The notes under the pieces: model-generated | What the model saw: only the letters and a program-made list of their open reading frames with translations | Told to the model about the DNA's origin: nothing | The model's database searches: none | Assembly (NCBI GenBank): GCA_020161755.1 | Contig: JAIUOS010000008.1 | Location: 1-64,000 of the forward strand | Length of the DNA stretch: 64,000 nt | Source of the DNA: Actinomycetota bacterium | GTDB taxonomy: Bacteria > Actinomycetota > Actinomycetes > Propionibacteriales > Propionibacteriaceae | Direction of reading: 5' to 3' | In this document: one piece after another, positions 29,771 to 37,639 of the stretch | Numbering within the stretch: position 1 is the stretch's first letter | Layout of the letters: each line of letters starts with the position of its first letter | Position numbers and translations under genes: made by a program

Positions 29771-31105
29771 ATGCCCAGTCCCAACTGCTACGACGTCACC
29801 GCCTGGCCGGTCGGTGACCCGGTCGACGACGTCGGCGCGGTGATCAACAGCATCATCGCCGACATCAAGGCCCGGCAGACCGTCGCCGACGACGACGGAC
29901 GCGGCAAGCCCGGCGCGGTGATCTACCTCCCGCCCGGCGACTACCGGCTGCGGACGCAGGTGCGGATCGACGTCAGCTTCCTGCGCATCGAGGGCTCGGG
30001 GCACGGGTTCACGTCCTCGAGCATCCGGTTCAACGTGCCCGTGGACGAGCGTCCCGGCCTGCACGAGCTGTGGCCCGGCGGCAGCCGCGTCCTGGTCGAC
30101 CTGCCGGTGGCCGAGGACGAGGCCGGCGGCGCCGCCTTCCTGGTCGAGCGCGACGGCAGCCCGCGGATCAGCTCGGTCGAGTTCTCCTCGTTCTGCATCG
30201 ACGGGCTGCACTTCACGTCGGACGGCTCGGGGCTCGACCCGGAGAACACCTATGCCAACGGCAAGACCGGCATCCACGTCGCGGGGGCGAACGACTCGTT
30301 CCGCATCAACGGGATGGGCTTCGTGTACCTCGAGCACGCGGTCACAGTCCACCACGCCGACGCGTTGTCCGTCCACGACAACTTCATCGCCGAGTGCGGG
30401 AACTGCATCGAGCTGCGCGGCTGGGGGCAGGCGTCCAAGATCACCGACAACCTGATCGGCGCCGGTTTCAAGGGCCACTCGATCTACGCTGAGAACCACG
30501 GGGGCCTCCTGGTCACCGCGAACAACGTGTTCCCGCGTGGCGCGAGCAGCGTGCGTTTCGAGGGCGTGACCCGGTCGAGCCTGACGAACAACCGGCTGCA
30601 CTCGTTCTACCCGGGCATGGTCGTTCTCGCCCGGGACAGTTCGGAGAACCTCATCGCCGCCAACCACTTCCTGCGTGACCGCGAGCCGTGGACGCCGTTC
30701 GACGGCGTGGACAACGGCCTCGACGACCTGTTCGGGCTGGTCAGCATCAGCGGACGCAACAACTCCGTGATCGGCAACCACTTCTCCGAGGTGCTCGATC
30801 GGGCGGACGTCCGGCCGGCCGGTGCGCGCCCGGTGATCGTGCGGGTGGCGGACGGCGGCGGCAACTACCTGGCCAACAACCACGTGGTCGCGCTCGACGT
30901 GCGCAGCGCGTCCGGCGATTCGGCGTACGCCGCCCAGGTGGACGCCCTGCTGGCGACGACGGCTCCGGGGTGCCTGCCCGTGACGACCGTCCTGGTCGCT
31001 CCCGGGTCGGTACAGAACACGATCCTGGACTCCGGCGCCGACGCCGAGGTGGACGCCGACCGCGCGGCGAACGCCGTCCGGGCGACGCCGGGGGTGGGGT
31101 TCTGA
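29771..31105 (+). CDS. GH91 difructose-anhydride enzyme, cytoplasmic (likely DFA hydrolase)
   Basis: A 444-residue right-handed beta-helix protein. Family 91 features include GAVIYLPPGDYRLRTQVRID, LRIEGSGHGFTSSSIRFNVP and LHELWPGGSRVLVDLP. The catalytic acids appear as D203 (VHDNF) and E214 (CIELRGWG). Their 11-residue spacing is the same as D233/E244 of the Bacillus inulin fructotransferase. Secreted fructotransferases carry a signal peptide, whereas this protein starts MPSPNCYDVTAW without one. Sitting between an importer and a cytoplasmic GH32, it is more likely a difructose-anhydride hydrolase working on the imported cyclic disaccharide than an inulin-degrading transferase. DFA I versus DFA III cannot be decided. 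Confidence 0.85.
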   Translation: MPSPNCYDVTAWPVGDPVDDVGAVINSIIADIKARQTVADDDGRGKPGAVIYLPPGDYRLRTQVRIDVSFLRIEGSGHGFTSSSIRFNVPVDERPGLHELWPGGSRVLVDLPVAEDEAGGAAFLVERDGSPRISSVEFSSFCIDGLHFTSDGSGLDPENTYANGKTGIHVAGANDSFRINGMGFVYLEHAVTVHHADALSVHDNFIAECGNCIELRGWGQASKITDNLIGAGFKGHSIYAENHGGLLVTANNVFPRGASSVRFEGVTRSSLTNNRLHSFYPGMVVLARDSSENLIAANHFLRDREPWTPFDGVDNGLDDLFGLVSISGRNNSVIGNHFSEVLDRADVRPAGARPVIVRVADGGGNYLANNHVVALDVRSASGDSAYAAQVDALLATTAPGCLPVTTVLVAPGSVQNTILDSGADAEVDADRAANAVRATPGVGF

Positions 31106-32379
31106 TGGGCGCCGGCTCGCTGCGTCCGGGGTTTCATTTCACGGCGGGGTCGGGGTGGATCAATGATCCGCATGGGATCACGTGGCGTGATGGTGGGTAT
31201 GACGTGTTCTTCCAGTTCGTGCCGGGGTCGTTGGTGTGGCAGCCGGATTGTCATTGGGGCCATGCCCGGGGTGAGGACTTGCTGTCGTTGCGGGAGTTGC
31301 CGGTGGCGATTGCGCCGGGGGAGGGCGATGACGGGATGTGGACGGGTTCGTTGGTGCGCGACGCCGGTGGTGGGGCGTTGGTGTTCTACACGGCGACGTC
31401 GGTGCCGGAGTTCGGGATCGGTCGTGTCCGGACGGCGACCCCGGTTGATGAGGGCTGGATCGGTTGGGTGAAGGGCCCGGTGGTGGTGGAGGCGCCGGCG
31501 GGTCTGGACCTGGTGGCGTTTCGGGATCCGTTCGTGCGTCGTGAGGGTGCCGGCTGGCGGATGTTCGTGGGCGGGGCGGGTCGGGACGGGACGGCGATGG
31601 CGCTGACCTGGGTGTCGGAGGACCTGGGGTCGTGGCGGTATGACGGGGTGGCGTTGGCCCGGTCGGGCAGGGAGACGGTGCCGGTGTGGACGGGGGCGTT
31701 GTGGGAGTGCCCGCAGGTGTTCCCGTTGGGGGACCGGTGGGTGATGGTGTCCTCGGTGTGGGATGCCGACACCTTGCACTATGTGGCCTACGCGCTGGGG
31801 TCGTACGCCGGCGGGCGGTTCACCGCCGAGACGTGGGGCCGGTTGACCTATGGGTCGAGCTATTACGCCCCGTCGCTGTTCGTGGATGGCCGGGGGCGGG
31901 CGTGTATGTCGTTCTGGATGCGGGGGGTGTCGGATCCGGTGGCGGGTTGGGTGGGGGCGCACAGCCTTCCGCACGTGTTGAGCCTTCAGGGGGATCGGCT
32001 GGTCGCCTGGCCGCACCCGGACGTGGAGCGGTACCACCACGAACACGAGGCCACGGTCCTGGATGCGGTCGATGTCGACGCGGTCGATGTGTGCTGGGAC
32101 CCGGCACCCGGCGACCTGCTGCGGGTGTGGCGCGGCCAGCAGGTGGTCGCCACCATCGAACGCACCCTGACGGGGTTGAGGGTGGGTGTCGGCGGTGAGG
32201 TCGAGAGCATGCCGGCCGAGGGCCAGGTACGGATCGTCGTCGACGGGCCGGTCCTCGAACTGGCCACCACCGGCGCGAACTTCGGCGCCGCCGTCGGAGT
32301 CGGCGAGGGCGGGCTCACCGTCACCACCGAAGGGACGCCCGCCCACGTCCGCGACCTCGTCCGGACCGAGTCGCTCTGA
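31105..32379 (+). CDS. GH32 beta-fructosidase (cytoplasmic)
   Basis: A 424-residue five-bladed beta-propeller glycosidase. The nucleophile is in SGWINDPHGITW, the transition-state Asp in VAFRDPFV, and the acid/base Glu in LWECPQVFPL. It starts at ATG 31105 within the GH91 stop (TGATG), so the two are translated together. No signal peptide. It should split inulobiose, sucrose-like or short fructo-oligosaccharides into fructose after the GH91 step. Codon use in the first 900 bp (many TTG, GGG, GCG, CGT and GAT) differs from its neighbours and from its own last 350 bp, which suggests a separate origin or recombination. Confidence 0.9.
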   Translation: MGAGSLRPGFHFTAGSGWINDPHGITWRDGGYDVFFQFVPGSLVWQPDCHWGHARGEDLLSLRELPVAIAPGEGDDGMWTGSLVRDAGGGALVFYTATSVPEFGIGRVRTATPVDEGWIGWVKGPVVVEAPAGLDLVAFRDPFVRREGAGWRMFVGGAGRDGTAMALTWVSEDLGSWRYDGVALARSGRETVPVWTGALWECPQVFPLGDRWVMVSSVWDADTLHYVAYALGSYAGGRFTAETWGRLTYGSSYYAPSLFVDGRGRACMSFWMRGVSDPVAGWVGAHSLPHVLSLQGDRLVAWPHPDVERYHHEHEATVLDAVDVDAVDVCWDPAPGDLLRVWRGQQVVATIERTLTGLRVGVGGEVESMPAEGQVRIVVDGPVLELATTGANFGAAVGVGEGGLTVTTEGTPAHVRDLVRTESL

Positions 32380-32391
32380 GGCAACTCACGT

Positions 32392-32413
32392 TCACTCACG
32401 AGAGTGATAAAAT
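32392..32413 (+). promoter_or_regulatory. Toxin-antitoxin promoter: TCACTC-ACGA-GAGTGA and -10 TAAAAT
   Basis: A 6-bp perfect inverted repeat with 4-bp spacer (32392-32407) directly precedes TAAAAT (32408-32413). A start 6-7 nt after this -10 would place the transcript start at the ATG at 32420, giving a leaderless mRNA. The repeat fits an autoregulatory operator for the antitoxin. Confidence 0.55.
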
Positions 32414-32419
32414 ATGAGC

Positions 32420-33007
32420 ATGAGTGTGGAGGTGACCCTCGAGGACGTCCTCGCCCGGCACCACGTCGGCATCAGCGGGGCGGAGTTCCTGGCTGAGCTG
32501 GACGCCGACCTGTCCCGGGTCACCGACCCGTCCGCGGCACCGTTGAGCGCTGCGGAGGCGGCGTTCCTGCGGGCGAACGCGGGCCCGGTCGCGAGCGAGG
32601 TCCTCGACACCGACCCCGCGGCGCTCGTCCAGGACGCGCGCCGGGCCGAGGTGGCCCGGATGGCCGACCTGGTGGCCGGCAGCGTGGGGATCGCCGAGGC
32701 CGCGCTGCTGCTCGGGGTGGACCGCAGCCGGGTGTCGCAGCGCTTGTCGGCCGGCAGCCTGTGGAGTTTCCGGCTCGGCCGGGGCCGGCGGCTGCCCCGT
32801 TGGCAGTTCACCGCGGACGGCCGCAGCCTGCCCGGTCTGGAGGTGGTGGTGGCGGCGATCCCGTCCGAACTCTCGCCCGAATCGGTGGCCGGGTTCATGG
32901 GCACCGAGCAGCCGGAACTCGAGGGTCGTACCCCGGCCGCGCACCTGGCCGGCGGGGGTGATCCGGCGCCGGTCGCCGAGCTGGTGGCCGGTCTCGGCCG
33001 GTGGTGA
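32420..33007 (+). CDS. Xre/MbcA-type antitoxin, partner of RES toxin
   Basis: A 195-residue protein with an HTH-like core, VGIAEAALLLGVDRSRVSQR, and a following segment that reads a helical recognition element (LWSFRLGRGRRLPRWQF, then PGLEVVVAAIP). This layout is common to antitoxins placed before RES-domain toxins in actinobacteria. Two in-frame ATGs occur at 32414 and 32420. The second is chosen because the -10 abuts the first, and no ribosome site is present. The C-terminal 60 residues (ELEGRTPAAHLAGGGDPAPV) would bind the toxin. The RES gene starts 13 bp after the stop. Confidence 0.75.
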   Translation: MSVEVTLEDVLARHHVGISGAEFLAELDADLSRVTDPSAAPLSAAEAAFLRANAGPVASEVLDTDPAALVQDARRAEVARMADLVAGSVGIAEAALLLGVDRSRVSQRLSAGSLWSFRLGRGRRLPRWQFTADGRSLPGLEVVVAAIPSELSPESVAGFMGTEQPELEGRTPAAHLAGGGDPAPVAELVAGLGRW

Positions 33008-33020
33008 ACCGAGCCCGGCG

Positions 33021-33644
33021 GTGAACCGGCCCAAGGTGCCGCGGACGCCGCCCGCGTCCCTGGTGCACGACGCCGACGACATCCTCACTGTCCGTCCGCT
33101 GCTGTGGCGGATCCACCGCACCCGGGGCGACCACGTGCTCGCGTGGAACCAGCTGCGCAGCTTCGGCCCGCTCCCGACGATGCGGTACGACCCGCAGCCC
33201 GAGCCCGCCGCGCCCTCGACCGAGGGGGTGCTGTACGCGGCGACGAGCCTGGCGATCGCGCTGGCCGAGACGTTCCAGGCCACCCGGGTGGTCGACACGC
33301 GTAGCTTCGGGCCCCAGGTGACGGCATGGACGCCGACCCGCGAGCTGCGGCTGCTGGACCTGTCGGGGAGCTGGGCGCTGCGCAACGGGGCCGCGTTCGC
33401 GCTCGCCACCGCGCCGAAGAGCACCTGCCGGGCGTGGGCCAGACGGATCCGCTCCACCTGGCCCGATCTTGACGGGCTGTCCGCGCCGTCCACCATGACC
33501 GGCGGCACGAACGTGGTCCTGTGGAACCCCGCCCGGAGCAGCCTGCCGGCCGCGCCCGAGTTCTCCCGTCCGTTCGCCGAACCCACCGTCCGAGCGATCG
33601 CCGCCCGGCTCGCGCGCCAGGCGCTCGGCTACCGGCTCGTCTGA
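33021..33644 (+). CDS. RES-domain toxin (NAD+-depleting type)
   Basis: A 207-residue protein with the RES fold. The named residues are visible: R in PLLWRIHRTRGD, E in GVLYAATSLAIALAETFQ, and S in DLSGSWALRNGA. RES toxins degrade NAD+ and arrest growth unless bound by the Xre antitoxin encoded just before. The start is taken as GTG at 33021, 13 bp after the antitoxin stop; an earlier in-frame ATG at 32958 lies inside the antitoxin gene. The pair stands between the GH32 gene and a TetR gene and belongs to neither operon. Confidence 0.85.
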   Translation: MNRPKVPRTPPASLVHDADDILTVRPLLWRIHRTRGDHVLAWNQLRSFGPLPTMRYDPQPEPAAPSTEGVLYAATSLAIALAETFQATRVVDTRSFGPQVTAWTPTRELRLLDLSGSWALRNGAAFALATAPKSTCRAWARRIRSTWPDLDGLSAPSTMTGGTNVVLWNPARSSLPAAPEFSRPFAEPTVRAIAARLARQALGYRLV

Positions 33645-33668
33645 GGTCGCCGTCCCACACCCGCCCAT

Positions 33669-33690
33669 GGTTCCCTGAGGAGCGAGCGCC
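33669..33690 (+). repeat. Short interspersed repeat GGT(T)CCCTGAGGAGCGAGCGCC
   Basis: This 22-bp sequence after the RES gene recurs, inverted and with one base fewer, at 47429-47449. A related GAGGAACGAGCGC motif occurs before the palindromes at 45802 and 47611. It appears to be a dispersed intergenic repeat of this genome. Confidence 0.55.
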
Positions 33691-33714
33691 ACTTGCCAAG
33701 CTCTATTTTACGAG

Positions 33715-33728
33715 TGTAATGTTTTACA
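33715..33728. promoter_or_regulatory. TGTAA-TGTT-TTACA inverted repeat upstream of tetR
   Basis: A 5-bp perfect inverted repeat in an AT-rich island ends one base before the ATG of the TetR gene at 33730. The related sequence TTTTACGAGTGTAA just upstream (33706-33719) gives a second overlapping half-site pair. This is a likely TetR operator with autorepression of the tetR-yhgE unit. Confidence 0.6.
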
Positions 33729-33729
33729 C

Positions 33730-34347
33730 ATGGCAAAGAGTGTGGATGAGGCCCGACCCGACCCGCGTGCCGCGCGGTCCCGGGACGCCCTGTTGGGCGC
33801 CGGTCAGGAGCTCATGGACGAGCGCGAGCTCGCCGAGATCAGCGTCCGGGAGATCGTGGACCGCGCCGGCGTCACCCGGCCGACGTTCTACGCCCACTTC
33901 GGCGATCTCGACGGCTTCTTCGCCGCCGTCGCCCTGGAGCGGCTCCGTCAGGCGTTCGACCTCGTCGACGTGCCCACCGGCCCGGTCCCCAGCGCGGTCG
34001 TGGGGAGCGTGCTGGAGCCGGTGCTCGGCCGCCTCCAGGAGCACGGCGCGTTCTACGCCAAGGTCGTGCGCGGGCCCGGTGGCTTCCAGACGCAGGCCCA
34101 CACGATCGGCTTCCTGGTCGACAGGCTGCTGCGGGTCTCGCCGCTCGGTCCGGTGCTCCGCAGTGGGCCCGACCCGGAGGGCACGGCCGAGTTCCTCGCC
34201 GCCGCCGCCTTCTGGTTGATCATCGGGTGGCTCGACGCCGCGCCCGACGGGCGTCCGTCCGCCGCAGCCATGGCGAGCCGGGTCGCGTCCCTCCTCGTCG
34301 GGGCGGCCCAGGGTCTGCCCGGGGCCTCACGGCCGGACGACAAGTGA
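33730..34347 (+). CDS. TetR-family regulator of the YhgE/Pip gene
   Basis: A 205-residue regulator with an N-terminal HTH (RDALLGAGQELMDERELAEI, then SVREIVDRAGVTRPTFYAHF) and a helical ligand domain (RQAFDLVDV through LIIGWLDAAPDGR). It overlaps the YhgE/Pip gene (GTGA). TetR-YhgE pairs are common in Gram-positives, so this protein probably represses its own operon in response to a membrane-active or hydrophobic compound. Confidence 0.9.
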   Translation: MAKSVDEARPDPRAARSRDALLGAGQELMDERELAEISVREIVDRAGVTRPTFYAHFGDLDGFFAAVALERLRQAFDLVDVPTGPVPSAVVGSVLEPVLGRLQEHGAFYAKVVRGPGGFQTQAHTIGFLVDRLLRVSPLGPVLRSGPDPEGTAEFLAAAAFWLIIGWLDAAPDGRPSAAAMASRVASLLVGAAQGLPGASRPDDK

Positions 34348-36566
34348 GCCGGCTGCGGGCGAAGGTCACGCCCAGGCTCGTCGTCATGGTGCTGGCCGTC
34401 CTGACCATCCCGGCGCTCTACGGCGGCATGCTGATCTGGTCCAACCAGGACCCCGTGCACCGGCTCAACCAGGTGCCGGCGGCCGTCGTGAACGAGGACC
34501 AGCCCGTGACCCGTGACGACGACGAGCCGCTGAACCTCGGGACCGACCTGGTCGACGAACTGCTCGGCAACACCGACACCAACAACTTCGCCTGGCGCCA
34601 GCTGACCCGCGCCGAGGCGTCCGCCGCCCTGAAGGACGGGACCGTCCTCGTGGTGCTCGAGATCCCCCAGTCCTTCTCCGCGGACGTGAACTCCCTGGGC
34701 GCGGACGACCCGGCGGACGCCGCCACGGCCGAACTGAGCCTGACCACCAACGACAGCGCGAACATGATCATCGGCAACGTGGCGGCCACGGTGGGCGCGC
34801 AGATCCACGAGACCCTCGCCGACAAGATCCGCGCCGAGTACCTGAACCAGGTCTACGTCGGGTTCACCGACCTCCACGACAAGATCTCCGACGCGGCGGA
34901 CGGGGCGGGCGACCTCGCCGACGGTGCGGACGCGGCCGCGGACGGCTCCGAGGAGCTCCGGGTGGGCCTGGGCGCCCTCGCCGACGGCACCCTGTCCCTG
35001 GCCGACGGCGCCAGCAGCCTCAACACCGGCGCGCACGACCTCGCCACCGGCGCCGGCACCCTCGACGACGGACTCGCCCAGCTCAGGACCCAGACCAAGA
35101 CGCTGCCCGCCGCGACCAGCAAGCTCGCCGCCGGGGCGGACACTGCGGCCGCCGGGGCCGCCAGGCTCGCCGACGGCGCCAGCGCTGTCTCCACGGCCGG
35201 AACCGCCCTCGAGAAGGGGGCCGACAAGGCCCTCGACGGCGCCACCCGGCTCAAGGCGGGGCTCAGCGACCTCGGCGCCGGCACCGGCAAGCTCGCCGGC
35301 TCGGCCGACTCCCTGGCCACCGCCGCGGCCACCCTCGGCGACAACTACGACAGCCTCACCGATGCCCAGCGCAAGGCGCTCATCGCCCAGCTCGCCGCCG
35401 GCAGCCGCCAGCTCAGCGGAGGCCTCGCCACAGCGGCCCAGAGCACGACCACGCTCGAAGCGGGCGCCGGCAGCCTGGTCGGCGACGCCTCCGACGGCAC
35501 CGGCCTGGCCGCGCTCGCGTCCGGTGCCTCGAAGCTCTCCGACGCCTCCACCAGCCTGGCGAAGGGGGCAGCGTCCCTGACCGATGGCCTGGACGACCTC
35601 AGCGCCGGGCTGACGACCCTGGACGGTCGGACGCCCGCGCTGGCGGCGGCCGTCGACAAGCTCGCCGACGGCGCCGACGACCTGCGCGACGGCGCCACCA
35701 CCCTCGCCAACGGGACGCGCACGGTCGCGTCCGCGACCCGCAAGGTTGCCGACGGCGCGAGCAGCGCGCTGACGGGTGCCGACTCGCTGACCACCGGCCT
35801 GGGCGACCTCGCCGGCGGCGCCGACAAGCTCGCCGACGGCCTGTCCGACGGCGCGGACGCGATCCCCCGCTACACCGACAGCGAGGCCGACCACCTCAGC
35901 GACACGGCCGCCGCCCCGGTGACGCTCACCGACACCCGACTCAACGAGGTCCCCAGCTACGGGTACGGGCTCACCGGCTACTTCGGCGGCATCGCCCTGT
36001 GGGTGGGCGCGGTCGCGTTCTACCTCGCCTTCGACCCGCTCTCGAAGAGGCGCATCGCAGCCGGCCAGCCGGCCTGGCGCGTGGCCGGCGCCGCCGTGGT
36101 GCCCGGCATGCTGGCCGGGCTCGTGCAGGGCGGCCTCCTGGCGTGGGTGGTCTACGAGTGGCTCGGCATCGCGCCTGCCCAGACCACCGGGTTCGTGTGG
36201 GTGATCGCCCTCAGCAGTGTGGCGTTCTTCGCCATCAACCAGGCGCTGATCGCGCTGCTCGGCCTTCCCGGCCGATTCCTGTCGCTGATCCTGCTCGTGG
36301 CCCAGGTCGCGTCGGCCGCCGGCATGTACCCGGTCCAGACGCTGCCCGCCTTCCTCCAGGCCGCGCACCAGTGGCTGCCGCTCAGCTACACGGTCAGCGC
36401 ACTGCGCTCGATGGTGGCCGGCGGCACCATCGGGCTGGACGAGGTCGCGCCCGCGCTCCTCGCCTGGACGCTCGTGGCCGTCGCGGCCACCTGGCTCGCC
36501 GCCCGCATGGCGACGCCGCGCCATCGCCGGGAGCTCGCGAGCGTGTCGATAGGGGACCAGGCATGA
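34344..36566 (+). CDS. YhgE/Pip (phage infection protein-like) membrane protein
   Basis: A 740-residue ABC-2-type membrane protein. One N-terminal transmembrane segment (LVVMVLAVLTIPALYGGMLI) leads into a large extracellular region. This is built of repeated ADGA/LADGA-type heptad-like units (about residues 190-530), typical of YhgE/Pip stalks. About five C-terminal transmembrane segments begin at GYFGGIALWVGAVAFYLAF. Homologues include phage receptors and parts of type VII-like secretion or drug-efflux machinery. The start is GTG at 34344 inside the tetR stop. Its own stop overlaps a small zinc-ribbon gene. Confidence 0.9.
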   Translation: MSRLRAKVTPRLVVMVLAVLTIPALYGGMLIWSNQDPVHRLNQVPAAVVNEDQPVTRDDDEPLNLGTDLVDELLGNTDTNNFAWRQLTRAEASAALKDGTVLVVLEIPQSFSADVNSLGADDPADAATAELSLTTNDSANMIIGNVAATVGAQIHETLADKIRAEYLNQVYVGFTDLHDKISDAADGAGDLADGADAAADGSEELRVGLGALADGTLSLADGASSLNTGAHDLATGAGTLDDGLAQLRTQTKTLPAATSKLAAGADTAAAGAARLADGASAVSTAGTALEKGADKALDGATRLKAGLSDLGAGTGKLAGSADSLATAAATLGDNYDSLTDAQRKALIAQLAAGSRQLSGGLATAAQSTTTLEAGAGSLVGDASDGTGLAALASGASKLSDASTSLAKGAASLTDGLDDLSAGLTTLDGRTPALAAAVDKLADGADDLRDGATTLANGTRTVASATRKVADGASSALTGADSLTTGLGDLAGGADKLADGLSDGADAIPRYTDSEADHLSDTAAAPVTLTDTRLNEVPSYGYGLTGYFGGIALWVGAVAFYLAFDPLSKRRIAAGQPAWRVAGAAVVPGMLAGLVQGGLLAWVVYEWLGIAPAQTTGFVWVIALSSVAFFAINQALIALLGLPGRFLSLILLVAQVASAAGMYPVQTLPAFLQAAHQWLPLSYTVSALRSMVAGGTIGLDEVAPALLAWTLVAVAATWLAARMATPRHRRELASVSIGDQA

Positions 36567-36724
36567 CCTGCCCACTGTGTGGGGGCCGGAACCACGTGGA
36601 AGTCGCGCCCACCTTCTACGAATGCACCTCGCTCCGCGGGGATGCCACCAGGTGTGGCGAGCGGTTCATGCACACGCCGCGGGAGGCGCGTCGCGTCTGG
36701 GCCGTCCTCGGGCTGCGCCTGTAG
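36563..36724 (+). CDS. 53-residue zinc-ribbon protein
   Basis: The small frame begins MTCPLCGG, overlaps the YhgE stop (ATGA) and ends at TAG 36722-36724. Cysteines at positions 3 and 6, then 21 (YECTS) and 31 (TRCGERF), could bind one zinc ion. The basic C-terminus (REARRVWAVLGLRL) is helical. The tight coupling argues that it is real. No function can be assigned. Confidence 0.65.
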   Translation: MTCPLCGGRNHVEVAPTFYECTSLRGDATRCGERFMHTPREARRVWAVLGLRL

Positions 36725-36808
36725 GGCTGGCCGGGAGCGCCAGCATTCGCCGCCGCAGGCGTGCGTCCGTCCTTCCAGGCCATGCCGGTGCGCGCCGTGA
36801 GTTCGGGT

Positions 36809-36892
36809 GGCGATACGCGATTCGCCCTGGATCGGTGCGGTTCTTCGCCGTTCGGGCTCGAAGCGACCCGATCCAGTGCGAATCGGTTACCC
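36809..36892. repeat. 84-bp imperfect inverted-repeat element, copy 1
   Basis: CGATTCGCCCTGGATCGG and its near-exact inverse CCGATCCAGTGCGAATCG (one mismatch) are separated by about 38 bp. A second copy lies at 47313-47398 in the opposite orientation: its right arm, inverted, matches this left arm (GCGATTCGCCCT), and its left arm matches the inverted right arm (AACCGATTCG). It looks like a small mobile hairpin repeat between genes. Confidence 0.65.
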
Positions 36893-36953
36893 GAGGGACG
36901 GTTCACCGGGGGGATGCTGCGCTCACGGGCTCCTCAGGGGCCGTTCGGACGCC

Positions 36954-37223
36954 TCAGTGGTTGCGCAGGGCGTCGATCAACTCCGCCTTCGACATCTTCG
37001 AGCGGCCCGAGATGCCCAGCTCGCGGGCGCGGGTGAGCAGATCGCCCTTGGAGCGTTCGTCGTAGTCCTTCGCGGTGGCGCCGCGGCGTCCGACCGTTGA
37101 CCGGGACGAGGCGGCTGCCGCGTTCGAGATCCGGGCGGCCTTCTCCTTGCTGGCGCCGTCGTCGCGAAGCGCCTCGTACAGCTCGGGATCCTTCACCGAA
37201 GGACCGGGTTTGCGTGTCGGCAT
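36954..37223 (-). CDS. DUF7218 / Rho N-terminal-domain-like small protein
   Basis: An 89-residue basic protein. The N-terminal half PTRKPGPSVKDPELYEALRD and then DGASKEKAARISNAAA is followed by a SAP/Rho-N-like helix pair (KGDLLTRARELGISGRSKMS, KAELIDALRNH). Such modules often bind nucleic acid, but the family has no defined role. ATG at 37223 is chosen because GGAGGTAACACC precedes it, dropping 41 residues of an open upstream frame. It is divergent from the AraF-like operon. Confidence 0.85.
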   Translation of the reverse strand: MPTRKPGPSVKDPELYEALRDDGASKEKAARISNAAAASSRSTVGRRGATAKDYDERSKGDLLTRARELGISGRSKMSKAELIDALRNH

Positions 37224-37639
37224 GGTGTTACCTCCTGGCCCTCGCAGTACCCGCTCTCCGGGGCCCGCGACGGCCTCTGCGCACTTGAGCCACCCCGGCA
37301 ACCGGCGTCTCACATGCTGGTTTGACAGCGACTCCCATCCCGGCATTAGTCTGATTATCAGATGAAAACTGCAACGATCTCACCGAAGAATGGAACGCCT
37401 GGATGAGCACCCCCTCGGGCCGCCGGGCCAGCCTCGGCTGGCAGAGCCCGGAATCGTTGCTTTGTCCAAGTTCTTCGCAAAGAAGCAACAGGTCACGGCT
37501 CACAGCGAGTCGTACAGTTCCGGTGGAGTCGAGGCTATGTCCAAAAGCAACGAGGCAGTCGAGGGCGGGGCGCGGCTCCACGGTGCGGACGAACGCAGCA
37601 CAAACACACGCCTCCACACACTTTCCGAAGGGATTTGAC
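37224..37639. other. 416-bp intergenic region upstream of the AraFGH-like operon
   Basis: It holds a probable promoter and operator (37322-37362) and then about 280 bp of leader before the binding-protein gene. The leader has no gene supported by a ribosome site and no riboswitch class that could be recognised by eye. Long leaders of this kind could carry an sRNA or attenuator, but none is evident. Confidence 0.5.
37322..37362 (+). promoter_or_regulatory. Promoter with 13-bp palindrome TCTGATTATCAGA
   Basis: TTGACA (37322-37327) is followed 19 bp later by TAGTCT (37347-37352). The perfect palindrome TCTGAT-T-ATCAGA (37350-37362) covers the -10 edge. It is the only AT-rich palindrome ahead of the transporter. 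It is the likely control site of the operon. Confidence 0.5.

Noticed and set aside
29771-31105. Pectin lyase or polygalacturonase as identity of the beta-helix protein
   Set aside because: The beta-helix fold is shared, but the GSGHGFTSSSIRFNVP and HELWPGGSR segments and the D-x10-E pair are those of GH91.
34860-35870. Repeated ADGA-type units in the YhgE gene as an independent DNA repeat
   Set aside because: The periodicity is protein-level and expected of the YhgE/Pip extracellular stalk. The DNA copies are diverged.
37390-37638. 82-codon frame upstream of the AraF-like gene
   Set aside because: It has no ribosome site, no motif and the composition of a chance frame. It lies in the probable leader of the operon.
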